The translations under genes and the position numbers were made by a program. Below the pieces are notes generated by a model, which saw only the letters and a program-made list of their open reading frames with translations, was not told where the DNA came from and searched no databases. Source: Dongia_B soli (GTDB taxonomy: Bacteria > Pseudomonadota > Alphaproteobacteria > Dongiales > Dongiaceae). From it: a DNA stretch of 64,000 bases. Within the stretch, counting starts at the first letter, position 1. Every line of letters starts with the position of its first letter. The stretch is taken from contig NZ_JAXCLW010000001.1 in assembly GCF_034044715.1 (NCBI RefSeq), positions 1,054,001 to 1,118,000 on the forward strand, in the 5' to 3' direction. This document shows positions 8,040 through 16,300 of this stretch, in pieces.

Positions 8040-9620
8040 TCAGGCGGCCGCTTTATCGGCCGTCGGCACTTGCCGGATCAGATGGTCAAAGGCGGCGAGG
8101 GATGCCTTGGCGCCTTCACCCATGGCGATGACGATCTGCTTGTAAGGCGCCGTGGTGGCATCGCCGGCGGCGAAGATGCCCGGATGAGACGTCTGGCCGC
8201 GATGATCAACCTCGATCTCGCCGCGCGTGGTCAACGCCAGGCTATCCTTCAGCCATTCGGTATTGGGCACCAGGCCGATCTGCACGAAGATGCCTTCAAG
8301 TTCGATCCGATGCTGCGTATCGCTGTTGCGGTCGCGATAGGTCAGCGCCGTCACCTTGCTGCCATCGCCATGCACTTCGGTGGTCAAGGCCGAGGTGATG
8401 ACGGTGACATTGTGCAGGCTGTTCAGCTTGGCCTGCAGCACCGCATCGGCGCGAAGCTGGCTGTCGAACTCGATCAAGGTCACATGGGCAACGATGCCGG
8501 CCAGATCGATCGCCGCCTCGACGCCGGAATTGCCGCCGCCGACCACCGCCACGCGCTTGCCCTTGAACAGCGGGCCATCGCAATGGGGGCAATAGGCGAC
8601 ACCCTTGTTGCGGTATTCGGCTTCACCCGGCACGTTCATCTGCCGCCAGCGGGCGCCGGTCGCCAGAATGACGCTGCGGGCCTTCAGCACGGCGCCGCTG
8701 GCGAGATGCACCTCATGCAGGTCGCCGGCCGTCGCACCGGGGACGAGCTTCTCCGCGCGCTGCAGATTCATGATGTCGACCTCATAGGTCTTCACATGCT
8801 CTTCAAGCGCCGCCGCCATTTTGGGGCCTTCGGTATGGGGCACCGAGATGAAGTTCTCGATGCCCATGGTGTCCAGCACCTGGCCGCCGAAGCGCTCGGC
8901 AGTGACGCCGGTGCGGATACCCTTGCGGGCGGCATAGATGGCCGCAGCGGCGCCGGCCGGGCCGCCACCCACCACCAGCACATCGAAGGCGGCCTTGTCC
9001 TTCAGCTTCGCGGCGGCGCGCGCTTCCGCGCCGGTATCGATCTTGGCCAGGATCTGTTCCAGGCTCATGCGGCCCTGGGCGAAAGGCTCGCCGTTCAGAT
9101 AGACCGAGGGCACGGCCATGACCTGGCGCGAATCGACTTCCGACTGGAACAAGGCGCCGTCGATCGAGACATGCTTGATCCGGGGGTTGATGACGCTCAT
9201 CAGGTTGAGGGCCTGCACCACATCGGGGCAGTTCTGGCAGGACTGCGAGAAATAGGTTTCGAAATGATACTCACCGTCGAGACCATGGATCTGCTGAATG
9301 ACCTCTTCGGCGGTCTTGGAGGGATGGCCGCCGACTTGCAGCAGCGCCAGCACCAAGGAGGTGAATTCATGGCCCATCGGCAGGCCGGCGAAGCGCACGG
9401 CGATCGCGGTGCCGGTGCGGCGAATGGCGAAGGAAGGCTTGCGGGCATCATCGCCGTCGGTCACGACCGTGACCTGGTTCGACAAAGCGGCGATTTCCTC
9501 CAGCAGCTCCCGCATTTCCCGGGAGGCTTCGCTGTCATCGAGCGACGCCACCAGTTCCACCGGCTGCGTGATGCGCTCCAGATAGGCAGCTAACTGTTCT
9601 TTCAGATTGGCGTCCAACAT
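8040..9620 (-). CDS. ahpF: Alkyl hydroperoxide reductase subunit F
   Basis: A flavoprotein disulfide reductase of 526 residues that passes electrons from NAD(P)H to AhpC. The N-terminal double-thioredoxin domain carries the CxxC pair in SQSCQNCPDV (about residue 130). The thioredoxin-reductase-like half begins with the FAD motif VVGGGPAGAAAA (about 214). The redox-active CPHC is in YCPHCDGPLFKGK, and a second Rossmann motif VVGGGNSGVEAA binds NAD(P)H. The FAD-binding end GIFAAGDATT is intact. Full length compared with the E. coli enzyme. It lies 121 bp downstream of ahpC on the same strand, so the pair is probably co-transcribed. Confidence 0.97.
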   Translation of the reverse strand: MLDANLKEQLAAYLERITQPVELVASLDDSEASREMRELLEEIAALSNQVTVVTDGDDARKPSFAIRRTGTAIAVRFAGLPMGHEFTSLVLALLQVGGHPSKTAEEVIQQIHGLDGEYHFETYFSQSCQNCPDVVQALNLMSVINPRIKHVSIDGALFQSEVDSRQVMAVPSVYLNGEPFAQGRMSLEQILAKIDTGAEARAAAKLKDKAAFDVLVVGGGPAGAAAAIYAARKGIRTGVTAERFGGQVLDTMGIENFISVPHTEGPKMAAALEEHVKTYEVDIMNLQRAEKLVPGATAGDLHEVHLASGAVLKARSVILATGARWRQMNVPGEAEYRNKGVAYCPHCDGPLFKGKRVAVVGGGNSGVEAAIDLAGIVAHVTLIEFDSQLRADAVLQAKLNSLHNVTVITSALTTEVHGDGSKVTALTYRDRNSDTQHRIELEGIFVQIGLVPNTEWLKDSLALTTRGEIEVDHRGQTSHPGIFAAGDATTAPYKQIVIAMGEGAKASLAAFDHLIRQVPTADKAAA

Positions 9621-9741
9621 CGGTGTGGTTCCCCAGGCAAAGAGACGGTGATTCCCCGAGCCGGATCCGAGCGAACTCGAATCCGGTCACAGGTTCAAAT
9701 AATCCCGCGGTTAACGGAGACCGCCGGTAAGTAAGGCCGGC

Positions 9742-10305
9742 TTAGATCTTGCCGACCAGGTCGAGTGACGGCGCGAGGGTCTTCTGACCTTCCTTCCAGG
9801 CGGCCGGGCAGACTTCACCCGGATGAGCGTGGACATACTGTGCTGCCTTGATCTTGCGGAGCAGTTCCTTGGCGTCACGGCCGATGCCGCCGGCGGTGAT
9901 CTCGACGATCTGGATTACGCCGTTCGGGTCGACGACAAAGGTGCCGCGATCGGCGAGACCGGCTTCCTCGATCAGCACGTCGAAGTTGCGGCTGATCTTC
10001 AGCGTGGGATCACCCAGCATCGTGTACTTGATCTTCTTGATGGCCGGGGACATGTCGTGCCAGGCCTTGTGGGCGAAATGGGTGTCGGTGGAGACGCTGT
10101 AGATTTCCACCCCGAGCTTCTGGAACTCGGCATAATTGTCGGCGAGATCTTCCAATTCGGTCGGGCAGACGAAGGTGAAGTCGGCCGGGTAGAAGAAGAA
10201 GACCGACCACTTGCCCTTGAGATCCGCATCGCTAACGGAAATGAACTTCCCACCCTTGAACGCTTCGGTCTTGAAGGGTTTCAGGTTGGTGTTAATCAAT
10301 GACAT
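9742..10305 (-). CDS. ahpC: Alkyl hydroperoxide reductase subunit C (peroxiredoxin)
   Basis: A typical 2-Cys peroxiredoxin of 187 residues that reduces hydrogen peroxide and organic peroxides. The peroxidatic Cys is in ADFTFVCPTELEDLAD (about residue 47), and the resolving Cys in HPGEVCPAAW (about 166). The start at 10305 (MSLINTNLKPF) is chosen because the family begins there and a GGAG lies upstream at proper spacing; the frame is open further up but that extension is not conserved. It is transcribed before ahpF. A promoter with an inverted repeat lies just upstream. No oxyR gene is present in this window. Confidence 0.97.
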   Translation of the reverse strand: MSLINTNLKPFKTEAFKGGKFISVSDADLKGKWSVFFFYPADFTFVCPTELEDLADNYAEFQKLGVEIYSVSTDTHFAHKAWHDMSPAIKKIKYTMLGDPTLKISRNFDVLIEEAGLADRGTFVVDPNGVIQIVEITAGGIGRDAKELLRKIKAAQYVHAHPGEVCPAAWKEGQKTLAPSLDLVGKI

Positions 10306-10345
10306 TTTTGTACTCTCCAGTCCTTGTGGGTTGAATTGGCAAGGC

Positions 10346-10377
10346 GATAGATAACAATTCCCAATCCATCTATCCAA
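10346..10377 (-). promoter_or_regulatory. ahpC promoter with overlapping inverted repeat
   Basis: On the minus strand TTGGAT (complement of 10372-10377) and TTATCT (complement of 10349-10354) form -35 and -10 boxes 17 bp apart. The inverted repeat GATAGAT (10346-10352) / ATCTATC (10368-10374) covers almost exactly this promoter. The ATAG/CTAT halves resemble parts of OxyR sites, but the full four-element OxyR spacing is not present. Confidence 0.45.
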
Positions 10378-10394
10378 TGGATTATTTAAGACAT

Positions 10395-10417
10395 AATGAT
10401 CGAAAAATCCGATCATT
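10395..10417. repeat. 8-bp inverted repeat upstream of ahpC promoter
   Basis: Perfect arms AATGATCG (10395-10402) and CGATCATT (10410-10417) are separated by 7 bases. They sit about 20 bp upstream of the ahpC -35 box, a position suited to an activator site; it could also serve as a weak end signal for the methyltransferase transcript that ends at 10484. Confidence 0.35.
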
Positions 10418-10483
10418 GGGCGACCATGGGTTGGACGGTCCCCTGATACCGGGAACTCCCTTGGAACAGCCTAGAGATGGGGA

Positions 10484-11098
10484 TCAATCGCTGCCGGAGC
10501 CAGTCCTATCGGGCGCCGGAGCTGCGGCATTCTGCGCCGCCGCGTCCTTGGCGAGGCGCTTCTTTTTCCATTTTGGCAGGCCGTGGCGGTGCTGTGGCAG
10601 AACAGAAGTGGGGCCGCCGACACGGACCGGCCGTTCGGCGAAGCGGCCAAGACTGATCATGCGGTCATACATGACCAAAGCCGCCGCCACCGAGACATTG
10701 ACGCAGAAGCGGGTCGGGATCTTGACGATGAAATCGCAGCGTTCGATCAAAGCCGGCGACAGGCTGTCCTGTTCGGCGCCCAGCACATAAGCCGCGGCGG
10801 GCGGATGGGTGAAGCTTGGCAGGTCGACCGCATCTTCGGTGATTTCCACTCCGACCAGCCGGCAACCCACGGGCAGGCTGAACTCGCTCAGGTCCGGATA
10901 GACATGCACCGGCATGTTGTTGATGGCGACCGAGGTATCCGATTGCAGCACCAGGTCGGTATCGAATTCCGCATTGATGGTGAAGGCGAAGCTGGCATGA
11001 AAGGCATGGGCGGTGCGCAGAATGGCGCCCAGATTCATCGGCTTCGAAATCCCGTCGACGCCAATACCGAAATAGCCGCGCGGCAGCTGTCGCTCCAT
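10484..11098 (-). CDS. SpoU/TrmH-family RNA methyltransferase
   Basis: A 204-residue SPOUT methyltransferase that would 2'-O-methylate a ribose in tRNA or rRNA. The trefoil-knot motifs are visible: motif 1 PMNLGAILRTAHAF (residues 20-33), motif 2 AAYVLGAEQDSL, and motif 3 IPTRFCVNVSVAAALVMYDR (about 137-156). The Lys/Ala/Pro-rich tail after residue 180 is basic and probably disordered. The start at 11098 (MERQLPRGYFGIGV) is where family similarity begins. Exact target cannot be assigned; it is a stand-alone catalytic domain without an N-terminal substrate domain. Confidence 0.88.
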   Translation of the reverse strand: MERQLPRGYFGIGVDGISKPMNLGAILRTAHAFHASFAFTINAEFDTDLVLQSDTSVAINNMPVHVYPDLSEFSLPVGCRLVGVEITEDAVDLPSFTHPPAAAYVLGAEQDSLSPALIERCDFIVKIPTRFCVNVSVAAALVMYDRMISLGRFAERPVRVGGPTSVLPQHRHGLPKWKKKRLAKDAAAQNAAAPAPDRTGSGSD

Positions 11099-11209
11099 TT
11101 TACCGATCCGTTCTGTCAGACTTGCGCACAACTTGCATAGCGGGCGGGGGCAAGGCAAGGTGCCGCAGAGAAACCGCGACACAGATGCCCTAACCGACGG
11201 ACCGATGAC

Positions 11210-12289
11210 ATGACCGCTGCCGACAAGCCCGCTGCCGATAAACCCACCGTCCGAGCGCATTTTCCACAGGGGAGCGACCGCAATATCGCGCCGATCCTGG
11301 TTGAAGTGGTGCGCGGCCAGATGGTGGAAAGCCGGCACCGGGCAACGGTGGCCATCGTCGATGCCGAAGGCCATGTCGTGGGCGCCTGGGGCGATATCGA
11401 GCAGCCGATTTACGGCCGCTCCGCGATCAAGCCGCTGCTGGCGCTGCCGCTGGTCGAATCCGGCGCCGCCGATCGCTTCGGTCTGACCACCGCGGAAATT
11501 TCCCTGGCGACCGCTTCCCATAACGGAGAGAAGCGGCATACCGAGACGGTGCTGGCCTGGCTCGCCAAGGTCGGCTTGACGGTGGACGATCTCGAATGCG
11601 GCGCGCATATGCCCTATGACGAGCCGACGGCGCAAGCGATGTGGGCCCATGGCGAACGGCCAACCCGCGCACATAACAACTGCTCCGGCAAGCATAGCGG
11701 CTTCCTCACCACCGCCGTGCATCTCGGCGAGCCGACCAAGAACTACATCCAATACGAACATCCGGTGCAGCAGCGGCTGCTCGGTGTGCTGGAACAGATG
11801 AGCGGCTGCGAGCTGGGCGCGGTGCCCCGCGGCATCGATGGCTGCGGCATCCCCGTCATCGCCATCCCGCTCGGCAATACCGCCCTCGCCATGGCGCGTC
11901 TCGCCGATCCCAGCGGCCTGCCGGAAAAACGCGCAAAGGCCGCTGGCCGCATCCTCGATGCAATGATGGAAGATCCCTTCATGGTCGCCGGCAGCGACCG
12001 CTTCTGCACCACGGTGATGCATGCCACAGGCAAGAAAGCGGCCATCAAGGTGGGCGCCGAAGGCGTCTATTGCGGTGCGCTGCCGGAACTCGGCCTCGGC
12101 ATCTGCCTGAAGGTGGAAGACGGAGCCGGGCGCGCTGCCGAGATCGTCATGGGTCAGGTGCTGAAGCATCTGAAGGTGATCGACGAGGCGGCGGAAATGA
12201 AGCTGCGCGATGTGCTGACGCCGACCCTGAAGAACTGGGCCGGGACGCCGACGGGTCAGATCAGGCCCGCCGCCGACTGTCCGTTCTAA
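11210..12289 (+). CDS. L-asparaginase, Rhizobium etli ReAV-like (class 3)
   Basis: A 359-residue asparaginase of the ReAV type, unrelated to E. coli AnsA/AnsB. It would hydrolyse asparagine to aspartate and ammonia. The two Ser-Lys pairs described for ReAV have counterparts: GRSAIKPLLALPL (Ser-xx-Lys, about residue 70) and ATASHNGE (second Ser), with a later Lys in AAIKVGAEGV. The zinc site Cys-xx-Lys is in HNNCSGKHSGF and its third ligand in DGCGIPV. No signal peptide, so cytoplasmic. The first 20 residues are Ala/Lys/Asp-rich and the true start may be slightly internal. It precedes a quinone oxidoreductase by 27 bp, so the two may be co-transcribed. Confidence 0.9.
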   Translation: MTAADKPAADKPTVRAHFPQGSDRNIAPILVEVVRGQMVESRHRATVAIVDAEGHVVGAWGDIEQPIYGRSAIKPLLALPLVESGAADRFGLTTAEISLATASHNGEKRHTETVLAWLAKVGLTVDDLECGAHMPYDEPTAQAMWAHGERPTRAHNNCSGKHSGFLTTAVHLGEPTKNYIQYEHPVQQRLLGVLEQMSGCELGAVPRGIDGCGIPVIAIPLGNTALAMARLADPSGLPEKRAKAAGRILDAMMEDPFMVAGSDRFCTTVMHATGKKAAIKVGAEGVYCGALPELGLGICLKVEDGAGRAAEIVMGQVLKHLKVIDEAAEMKLRDVLTPTLKNWAGTPTGQIRPAADCPF

Positions 12290-12316
12290 CCATTCAAATC
12301 ATCACGGAGATCGTGC

Positions 12317-13306
12317 ATGCGCGCCATTCAATGTGTCGCCTGGGGTAAGGTTGACGATCTGAAGCTGGCAGATGTGCCGGAGCCGGCTGCGGCCGCCGCC
12401 GGCCAGGTCAAGATCAAGGTGGCCGCGGCGGGCCTTAATTTCGCCGATACGCTGATGATCGCCGGGCAATACCAGACGAAGCCGCCTTTGCCTTTCGTGC
12501 CGGGACTGGAACTGGCCGGCACGGTGCTCGAGACCGGACCCGATGTCACCCATGTGAAGCCGGGGGACCGGGTGATGGCGATGGCCGATCAGGGCGCCTT
12601 TGCGGAAATGGCGCTGGTCCGAAGCGACGATGTCTTCTCTGTGCCGGCGGGCATGGAGTGGCCCGTCGCAGCCGGTTTTCCCATCGCCTATGGCACCTCA
12701 TTGGGGGCCCTGCAGTGGAAAGCCCATCTCCGGTCTGGCGAGTTGCTGCTGGTGCATGGCGCCGCAGGTGGCGTTGGGTTGACGGCTGTCGAGATCGGCA
12801 AGGCCATGGGGGCGACGGTGATCGCCACGGCGGGCGGGGCCGAGAAACTGGCCATCGCCAAGGCGCATGGGGCCGATTACACCATCGACTACAAATCCGA
12901 GGATATCCGCGAGCGCGTCAAGGCGATCGCAGCCGAATGCGGCAAGCAGGGGGCAGATGTGGTCTATGATCCGGTGGGCGGCGCGGTCTTCGATGCATCG
13001 CTGCGCTGTGTCGCCTGGGGCGCCCGGTTGATCGTCGTCGGCTTCGCCGCCGGCCAGGTCCCGCAGATTCCGGCCAATATCCTGCTGGTGAAAAATATCG
13101 ATGCTCTGGGCTTCTTCTTCGGTTCCTACCGCCAGCACCGCCCGGACCTGCTGCAGGCTTGCTTCCGCGATTTGGCCGATCTCTATCGCGCCGGCAAGCT
13201 GAAGCCCCATGTCTCGCAGGCGCTGCCGCTGGAACGCTTTCAGGAAGCTTTCGATCTGCTGATTCAGCGTCGCTCGACCGGCAAGGTCGTTCTGACATTG
13301 ACGTGA
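12317..13306 (+). CDS. NADPH:quinone oxidoreductase, zinc-free MDR family
   Basis: A 329-residue medium-chain dehydrogenase/reductase of the QOR type that reduces quinones or enoyl compounds with NADPH. The GroES-like domain covers about residues 1-125 and lacks the zinc cysteines (FADTLMIAGQYQTKPPLPFV instead). The Rossmann fold motif HGAAGGVGLTAVEIGKAMGA begins near residue 143, and the family signature YDPVGGAVFDASLRC follows. The ATG at 12317 follows a GGAG about 10 bases upstream. Nearby context does not reveal the physiological substrate. Confidence 0.92.
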   Translation: MRAIQCVAWGKVDDLKLADVPEPAAAAAGQVKIKVAAAGLNFADTLMIAGQYQTKPPLPFVPGLELAGTVLETGPDVTHVKPGDRVMAMADQGAFAEMALVRSDDVFSVPAGMEWPVAAGFPIAYGTSLGALQWKAHLRSGELLLVHGAAGGVGLTAVEIGKAMGATVIATAGGAEKLAIAKAHGADYTIDYKSEDIRERVKAIAAECGKQGADVVYDPVGGAVFDASLRCVAWGARLIVVGFAAGQVPQIPANILLVKNIDALGFFFGSYRQHRPDLLQACFRDLADLYRAGKLKPHVSQALPLERFQEAFDLLIQRRSTGKVVLTLT

Positions 13307-13451
13307 GGGGCGGCCAATCTTCTTGGAATGCTTATCTTGGAACTATGGGTTTCGGGCTCCGTTTGACTTATATATCCTGACTTGAATGCGCCGATTCTGT
13401 CACCTTGCTGATGACGGCGCCGATTACCGAATATCGTTGGGCACCGCCGAA

Positions 13452-14069
13452 ATGTTTGCCGAATCGAAGCTGCTCTTCAAGCTCTGGCTCAAGAATCCCC
13501 TGAAGATCGGCGCCGTTGCCGTCAGCAGCCCGGAACTTGCCTCCGCCATGGCGCGCCAGATACCTGTCGGTGACGGCTATGTCGTGGAGCTGGGCGGTGG
13601 GACCGGGCCGGTGACCCGGGCGATCCTCGCGGCGGGCACTCAGCCTGAGCGGCTGGTTGTCGTCGAGCGCGATCCTACCCTCTATCGCTTGCTCTGCGAG
13701 CGCTATCCAAATGTGCGGGTGATCCTCGGCGATGCCATGCATCTGCAATCGCTGCTGAAGCGTGAAGGCATCACGCCGGTCAAGGCGGTGGTCAGCAGCC
13801 TGCCCCTGCTTTCGATGAAGAAGGCCGTGCAATACCGGATCGGCGCCCAGGCCTTCGCGGCGCTGGAGCCCGGCGCACCTTTCATCCAATTCACCTATGG
13901 CCTGTTTTCGCCCCTGCCCCGGCGCCGGCTGGGGGTTCAGGGCGGGGTGCAGGATCGTGTCTTGCAGAACCTGCCGCCCGCCAGCGTCTGGCTCTATCAC
14001 AAGCCGGAACGGCCCGGCGGCAGGCCGCATCATCCGGCATCTCACCACGGGCTGCGGCGCGCCGGCTAG
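13452..14069 (+). CDS. PmtA-like phospholipid N-methyltransferase / class I SAM methyltransferase
   Basis: A 205-residue class I methyltransferase. The S-adenosylmethionine motif I is VVELGGGTGPVTRAIL (about residue 44), followed by VVERDPTLYRLLCERYPNV (motif II) and VVSSLPLLSM (motif IV). The C-terminal FIQFTYGLFSPLPRRRLG and LQNLPPASVWLYHK match the Rhodobacter-type PmtA that methylates phosphatidylethanolamine toward phosphatidylcholine. I start it at ATG 13452 (MFAESKLLFKLWLKNP) where the family starts; the frame is open to 13386. The last 20 residues (Pro/His/Arg-rich) are not conserved. Specificity for phospholipid is inferred. Confidence 0.82.
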   Translation: MFAESKLLFKLWLKNPLKIGAVAVSSPELASAMARQIPVGDGYVVELGGGTGPVTRAILAAGTQPERLVVVERDPTLYRLLCERYPNVRVILGDAMHLQSLLKREGITPVKAVVSSLPLLSMKKAVQYRIGAQAFAALEPGAPFIQFTYGLFSPLPRRRLGVQGGVQDRVLQNLPPASVWLYHKPERPGGRPHHPASHHGLRRAG

Positions 14070-14098
14070 GGGCATTGCGCCTGTGGCCGGTGCGATGC

Positions 14099-14126
14099 TT
14101 GACACCGGGTCGAATCCTTCTAAAGT
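14099..14126 (+). promoter_or_regulatory. Candidate sigma-70 promoter for thrS
   Basis: A perfect -35 TTGACA (14099-14104) is followed after 16 bp by TAAAGT (14121-14126). Predicted transcription start near 14133 would leave a leader of about 45 bases before the thrS ATG. Confidence 0.4.
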
Positions 14127-14135
14127 CCCGCTCTT

Positions 14136-14156
14136 CGCCGGTTTCCCGGCGTTTTT
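14136..14156 (+). terminator. Compact Rho-independent terminator before thrS
   Basis: CGCCGG (14136-14141), loop TTTC, CCGGCG (14146-14151), then five T (14152-14156). It ends 21 bases before the thrS start. It probably ends the methyltransferase transcript; it is too near the predicted thrS transcription start to act as an attenuator unless thrS is also read from further upstream. Confidence 0.65.
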
Positions 14157-14177
14157 GCACCAATGGGACAAGAATTA

Positions 14178-16097
14178 ATGCCGACGATTACCCTGCCCGA
14201 TGGCAGCCAGCGACCCTATCCGGCGCCGCTTTCGGGTGCCGATCTCGCTGCCTCCATCGGTTCCGGCCTGGCCAAGGCGGCCCTGGCGATCAAAATTGAC
14301 GGCAAGGTCAAGGACCTCGCCACGGTCATCGATCATGACGCCAAGGTGGAAATCGTCACCCGAACCCACCCGGATGCGCTGGAGCTTTTGCGCCACGACG
14401 CCGCCCATGTGATGGCCGAGGCGGTGCAGGAGCTGTACCCCGGCACGCAGATTACCTTCGGTCCGGCGACCGAAACCGGCTTTTATTACGACTTCCATCG
14501 CGAGGAGCCGTTCACGCCGGAGGATTTCGCCAAGATCGAAAAGCGGATGGCGGAGATCGTCGATCGCAATGAAGCGATCACGCGCGAAATCTGGACCCGC
14601 GACCAGGCGGTGGACTACTTCAAATCGATCGGCGAGACCTTCAAGGCCGAATGGATCAAGGAGATCCCGGCCGACGAAGAAATCAGCATCTATCGCCAGG
14701 GCAAGTGGCTCGACCTTTGTACCGGGCCGCATCTGCCGTCGACCGCGAAGCTCGGCAAGGCCTTCAAGGTGATGAAGCTCTCCGGCGCCTATTGGCGCGG
14801 TGACGCGAACAACCCCCAATTGCAGCGCATCTACGGCACGGTCTGGGCCGATGACAAGCAGCTGAAAGATTATCTGACGCAGCTTGAAGAAGCCGAGAAG
14901 CGCGATCATCGCCGCCTGGGCCGCGAGATGGACCTGTTCCATCAGCAGGAGGAGGCGGCTGGCGCGGTGTTCTGGCACCCGAAGGGCTGGACCTTCTACC
15001 GCACGCTGGAAAACTATATCCGGCGCCGCCTCGACGACGCCGGCTATGTCGAAGTGAAAACCCCCCAGATCATGGACCGCAGCTTGTGGGAGCGGTCCGG
15101 CCATTGGGAGAAGTTCCACGAGAACATGTTCATCGTACAGGATGACGAGAATCATGTGCTCGCGGTGAAGCCGATGAACTGCCCGGGCCATGTGCAGATC
15201 TTCCGCCAGGGCCTGACCAGCTATCGCGACCTGCCCTTGCGCATGGCGGAGTTCGGTGCTTGCCATCGCAACGAACCGTCGGGCGCCTTGCATGGCATCA
15301 TGCGGGTCCGTGCATTTACCCAGGACGATGCCCATATCTTCTGCACGGAAGATCAGATCGTCACCGAAACCAAGGCTTTCTGCGACTTGCTGCGCTCGGT
15401 CTATCGCGATTTCGGTTTCGAGGATGTGCGGGTGAAATTCTCCGACCGGCCGGAAAAGCGCGCCGGGTCGGATGAAACCTGGGACAAGGCCGAGGCAGCG
15501 CTCAAAGGTGCGACCACGGCTGCGGGTTTGGAATTCACGCTCAATCCCGGCGAAGGCGCGTTCTATGGGCCGAAGCTGGAATTCGTGTTGCGCGACACGA
15601 TCGGACGGGACTGGCAATGCGGCACGTTGCAGGTCGATTTCGTCCTGCCGGAACGCCTTGATGCCTCTTATGTCGGCGAGGATGGTGCGAAGCACCGGCC
15701 GGTCATGCTGCACCGGGCGATCTTCGGGTCGATGGAGCGTTTCATCGGCATTCTGATCGAGCATTATGCCGGCAAGTTTCCGCTCTGGCTGGCGCCGTTG
15801 CAGGTGGTGGTTTGCACCATCGTCTCGGATGCGTCGCCTTATGCGGAGAAGGTCGCCGCCGCCTTGCGGGCGGCCGGCTTGAAGACCGAACTCGATCTGC
15901 GCAACGAGAAGATCGCCTATAAGGTGCGCGAGCATAGCCTCGCCAAGGTGCCCGTCATCATCGCTGTCGGTAAGCGCGACGAGGAAGGCGGCACGGTGGC
16001 GATCCGCCGTCTCGGCTCCAATGACCAGAGCGTGCTGCCCCTGGCGGAGGCGGTGGAAATGCTTGGTGCCGAGGCGAAATCGCCGCTCGATCGATGA
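14178..16097 (+). CDS. thrS: Threonyl-tRNA synthetase
   Basis: A 639-residue class II synthetase that charges tRNA-Thr. Domains in order: TGS (residues 1-62, PTITLPDGSQ), the editing/SAD domain with HDAAHVMAEAV (HxxxH, about 73), the catalytic core from about 245 with KPMNCPGHVQIFRQG (zinc Cys), RMAEFGACHRNEPSGALHG (motif 2) and MLHRAIFGSMERFIGIL (motif 3), and an anticodon-binding domain in the last 100 residues. The ATG at 14178 is the conserved start; an in-frame ATG 15 bases upstream is less likely. infC follows after 203 bp, the common thrS-infC order. Confidence 0.98.
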   Translation: MPTITLPDGSQRPYPAPLSGADLAASIGSGLAKAALAIKIDGKVKDLATVIDHDAKVEIVTRTHPDALELLRHDAAHVMAEAVQELYPGTQITFGPATETGFYYDFHREEPFTPEDFAKIEKRMAEIVDRNEAITREIWTRDQAVDYFKSIGETFKAEWIKEIPADEEISIYRQGKWLDLCTGPHLPSTAKLGKAFKVMKLSGAYWRGDANNPQLQRIYGTVWADDKQLKDYLTQLEEAEKRDHRRLGREMDLFHQQEEAAGAVFWHPKGWTFYRTLENYIRRRLDDAGYVEVKTPQIMDRSLWERSGHWEKFHENMFIVQDDENHVLAVKPMNCPGHVQIFRQGLTSYRDLPLRMAEFGACHRNEPSGALHGIMRVRAFTQDDAHIFCTEDQIVTETKAFCDLLRSVYRDFGFEDVRVKFSDRPEKRAGSDETWDKAEAALKGATTAAGLEFTLNPGEGAFYGPKLEFVLRDTIGRDWQCGTLQVDFVLPERLDASYVGEDGAKHRPVMLHRAIFGSMERFIGILIEHYAGKFPLWLAPLQVVVCTIVSDASPYAEKVAAALRAAGLKTELDLRNEKIAYKVREHSLAKVPVIIAVGKRDEEGGTVAIRRLGSNDQSVLPLAEAVEMLGAEAKSPLDR

Positions 16098-16157
16098 GAA
16101 TGACCGATTTGCGACAACCGGTCGGATGATCGATGTTTTAAGCTTCATGGCAAAATT

Positions 16158-16181
16158 GCCGGCTGCGCATGCGCAGCCGGC
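16158..16181. repeat. 24-bp perfect palindrome between thrS and infC
   Basis: GCCGGCTGCGCA followed immediately by its complement TGCGCAGCCGGC, with partial AATT symmetry outside. No T-run follows. It could terminate thrS transcription in a factor-dependent way, bind a dimeric protein, or be a REP-like element. Confidence 0.6.
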
Positions 16182-16300
16182 GAATTGAACCCGGCGGGTA
16201 TTTGGTGGCATAATGCGCCGCCACCGTTCGGGCGGCGGGCCGGTCCCGCCGAGACAGGTGGTTTGTTTGTTAGTGACGTCAACTGCGACAGGAGTTTTCC

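Noticed and set aside
8025..9593. A 522-residue plus-strand frame over ahpF
   Set aside because: AhpF motifs on the minus strand are complete; the opposing frame shows no domain.
14175..16211. A 678-residue open frame antisense to thrS
   Set aside because: thrS on the plus strand is unambiguous; the antisense frame is codon-bias shadow.
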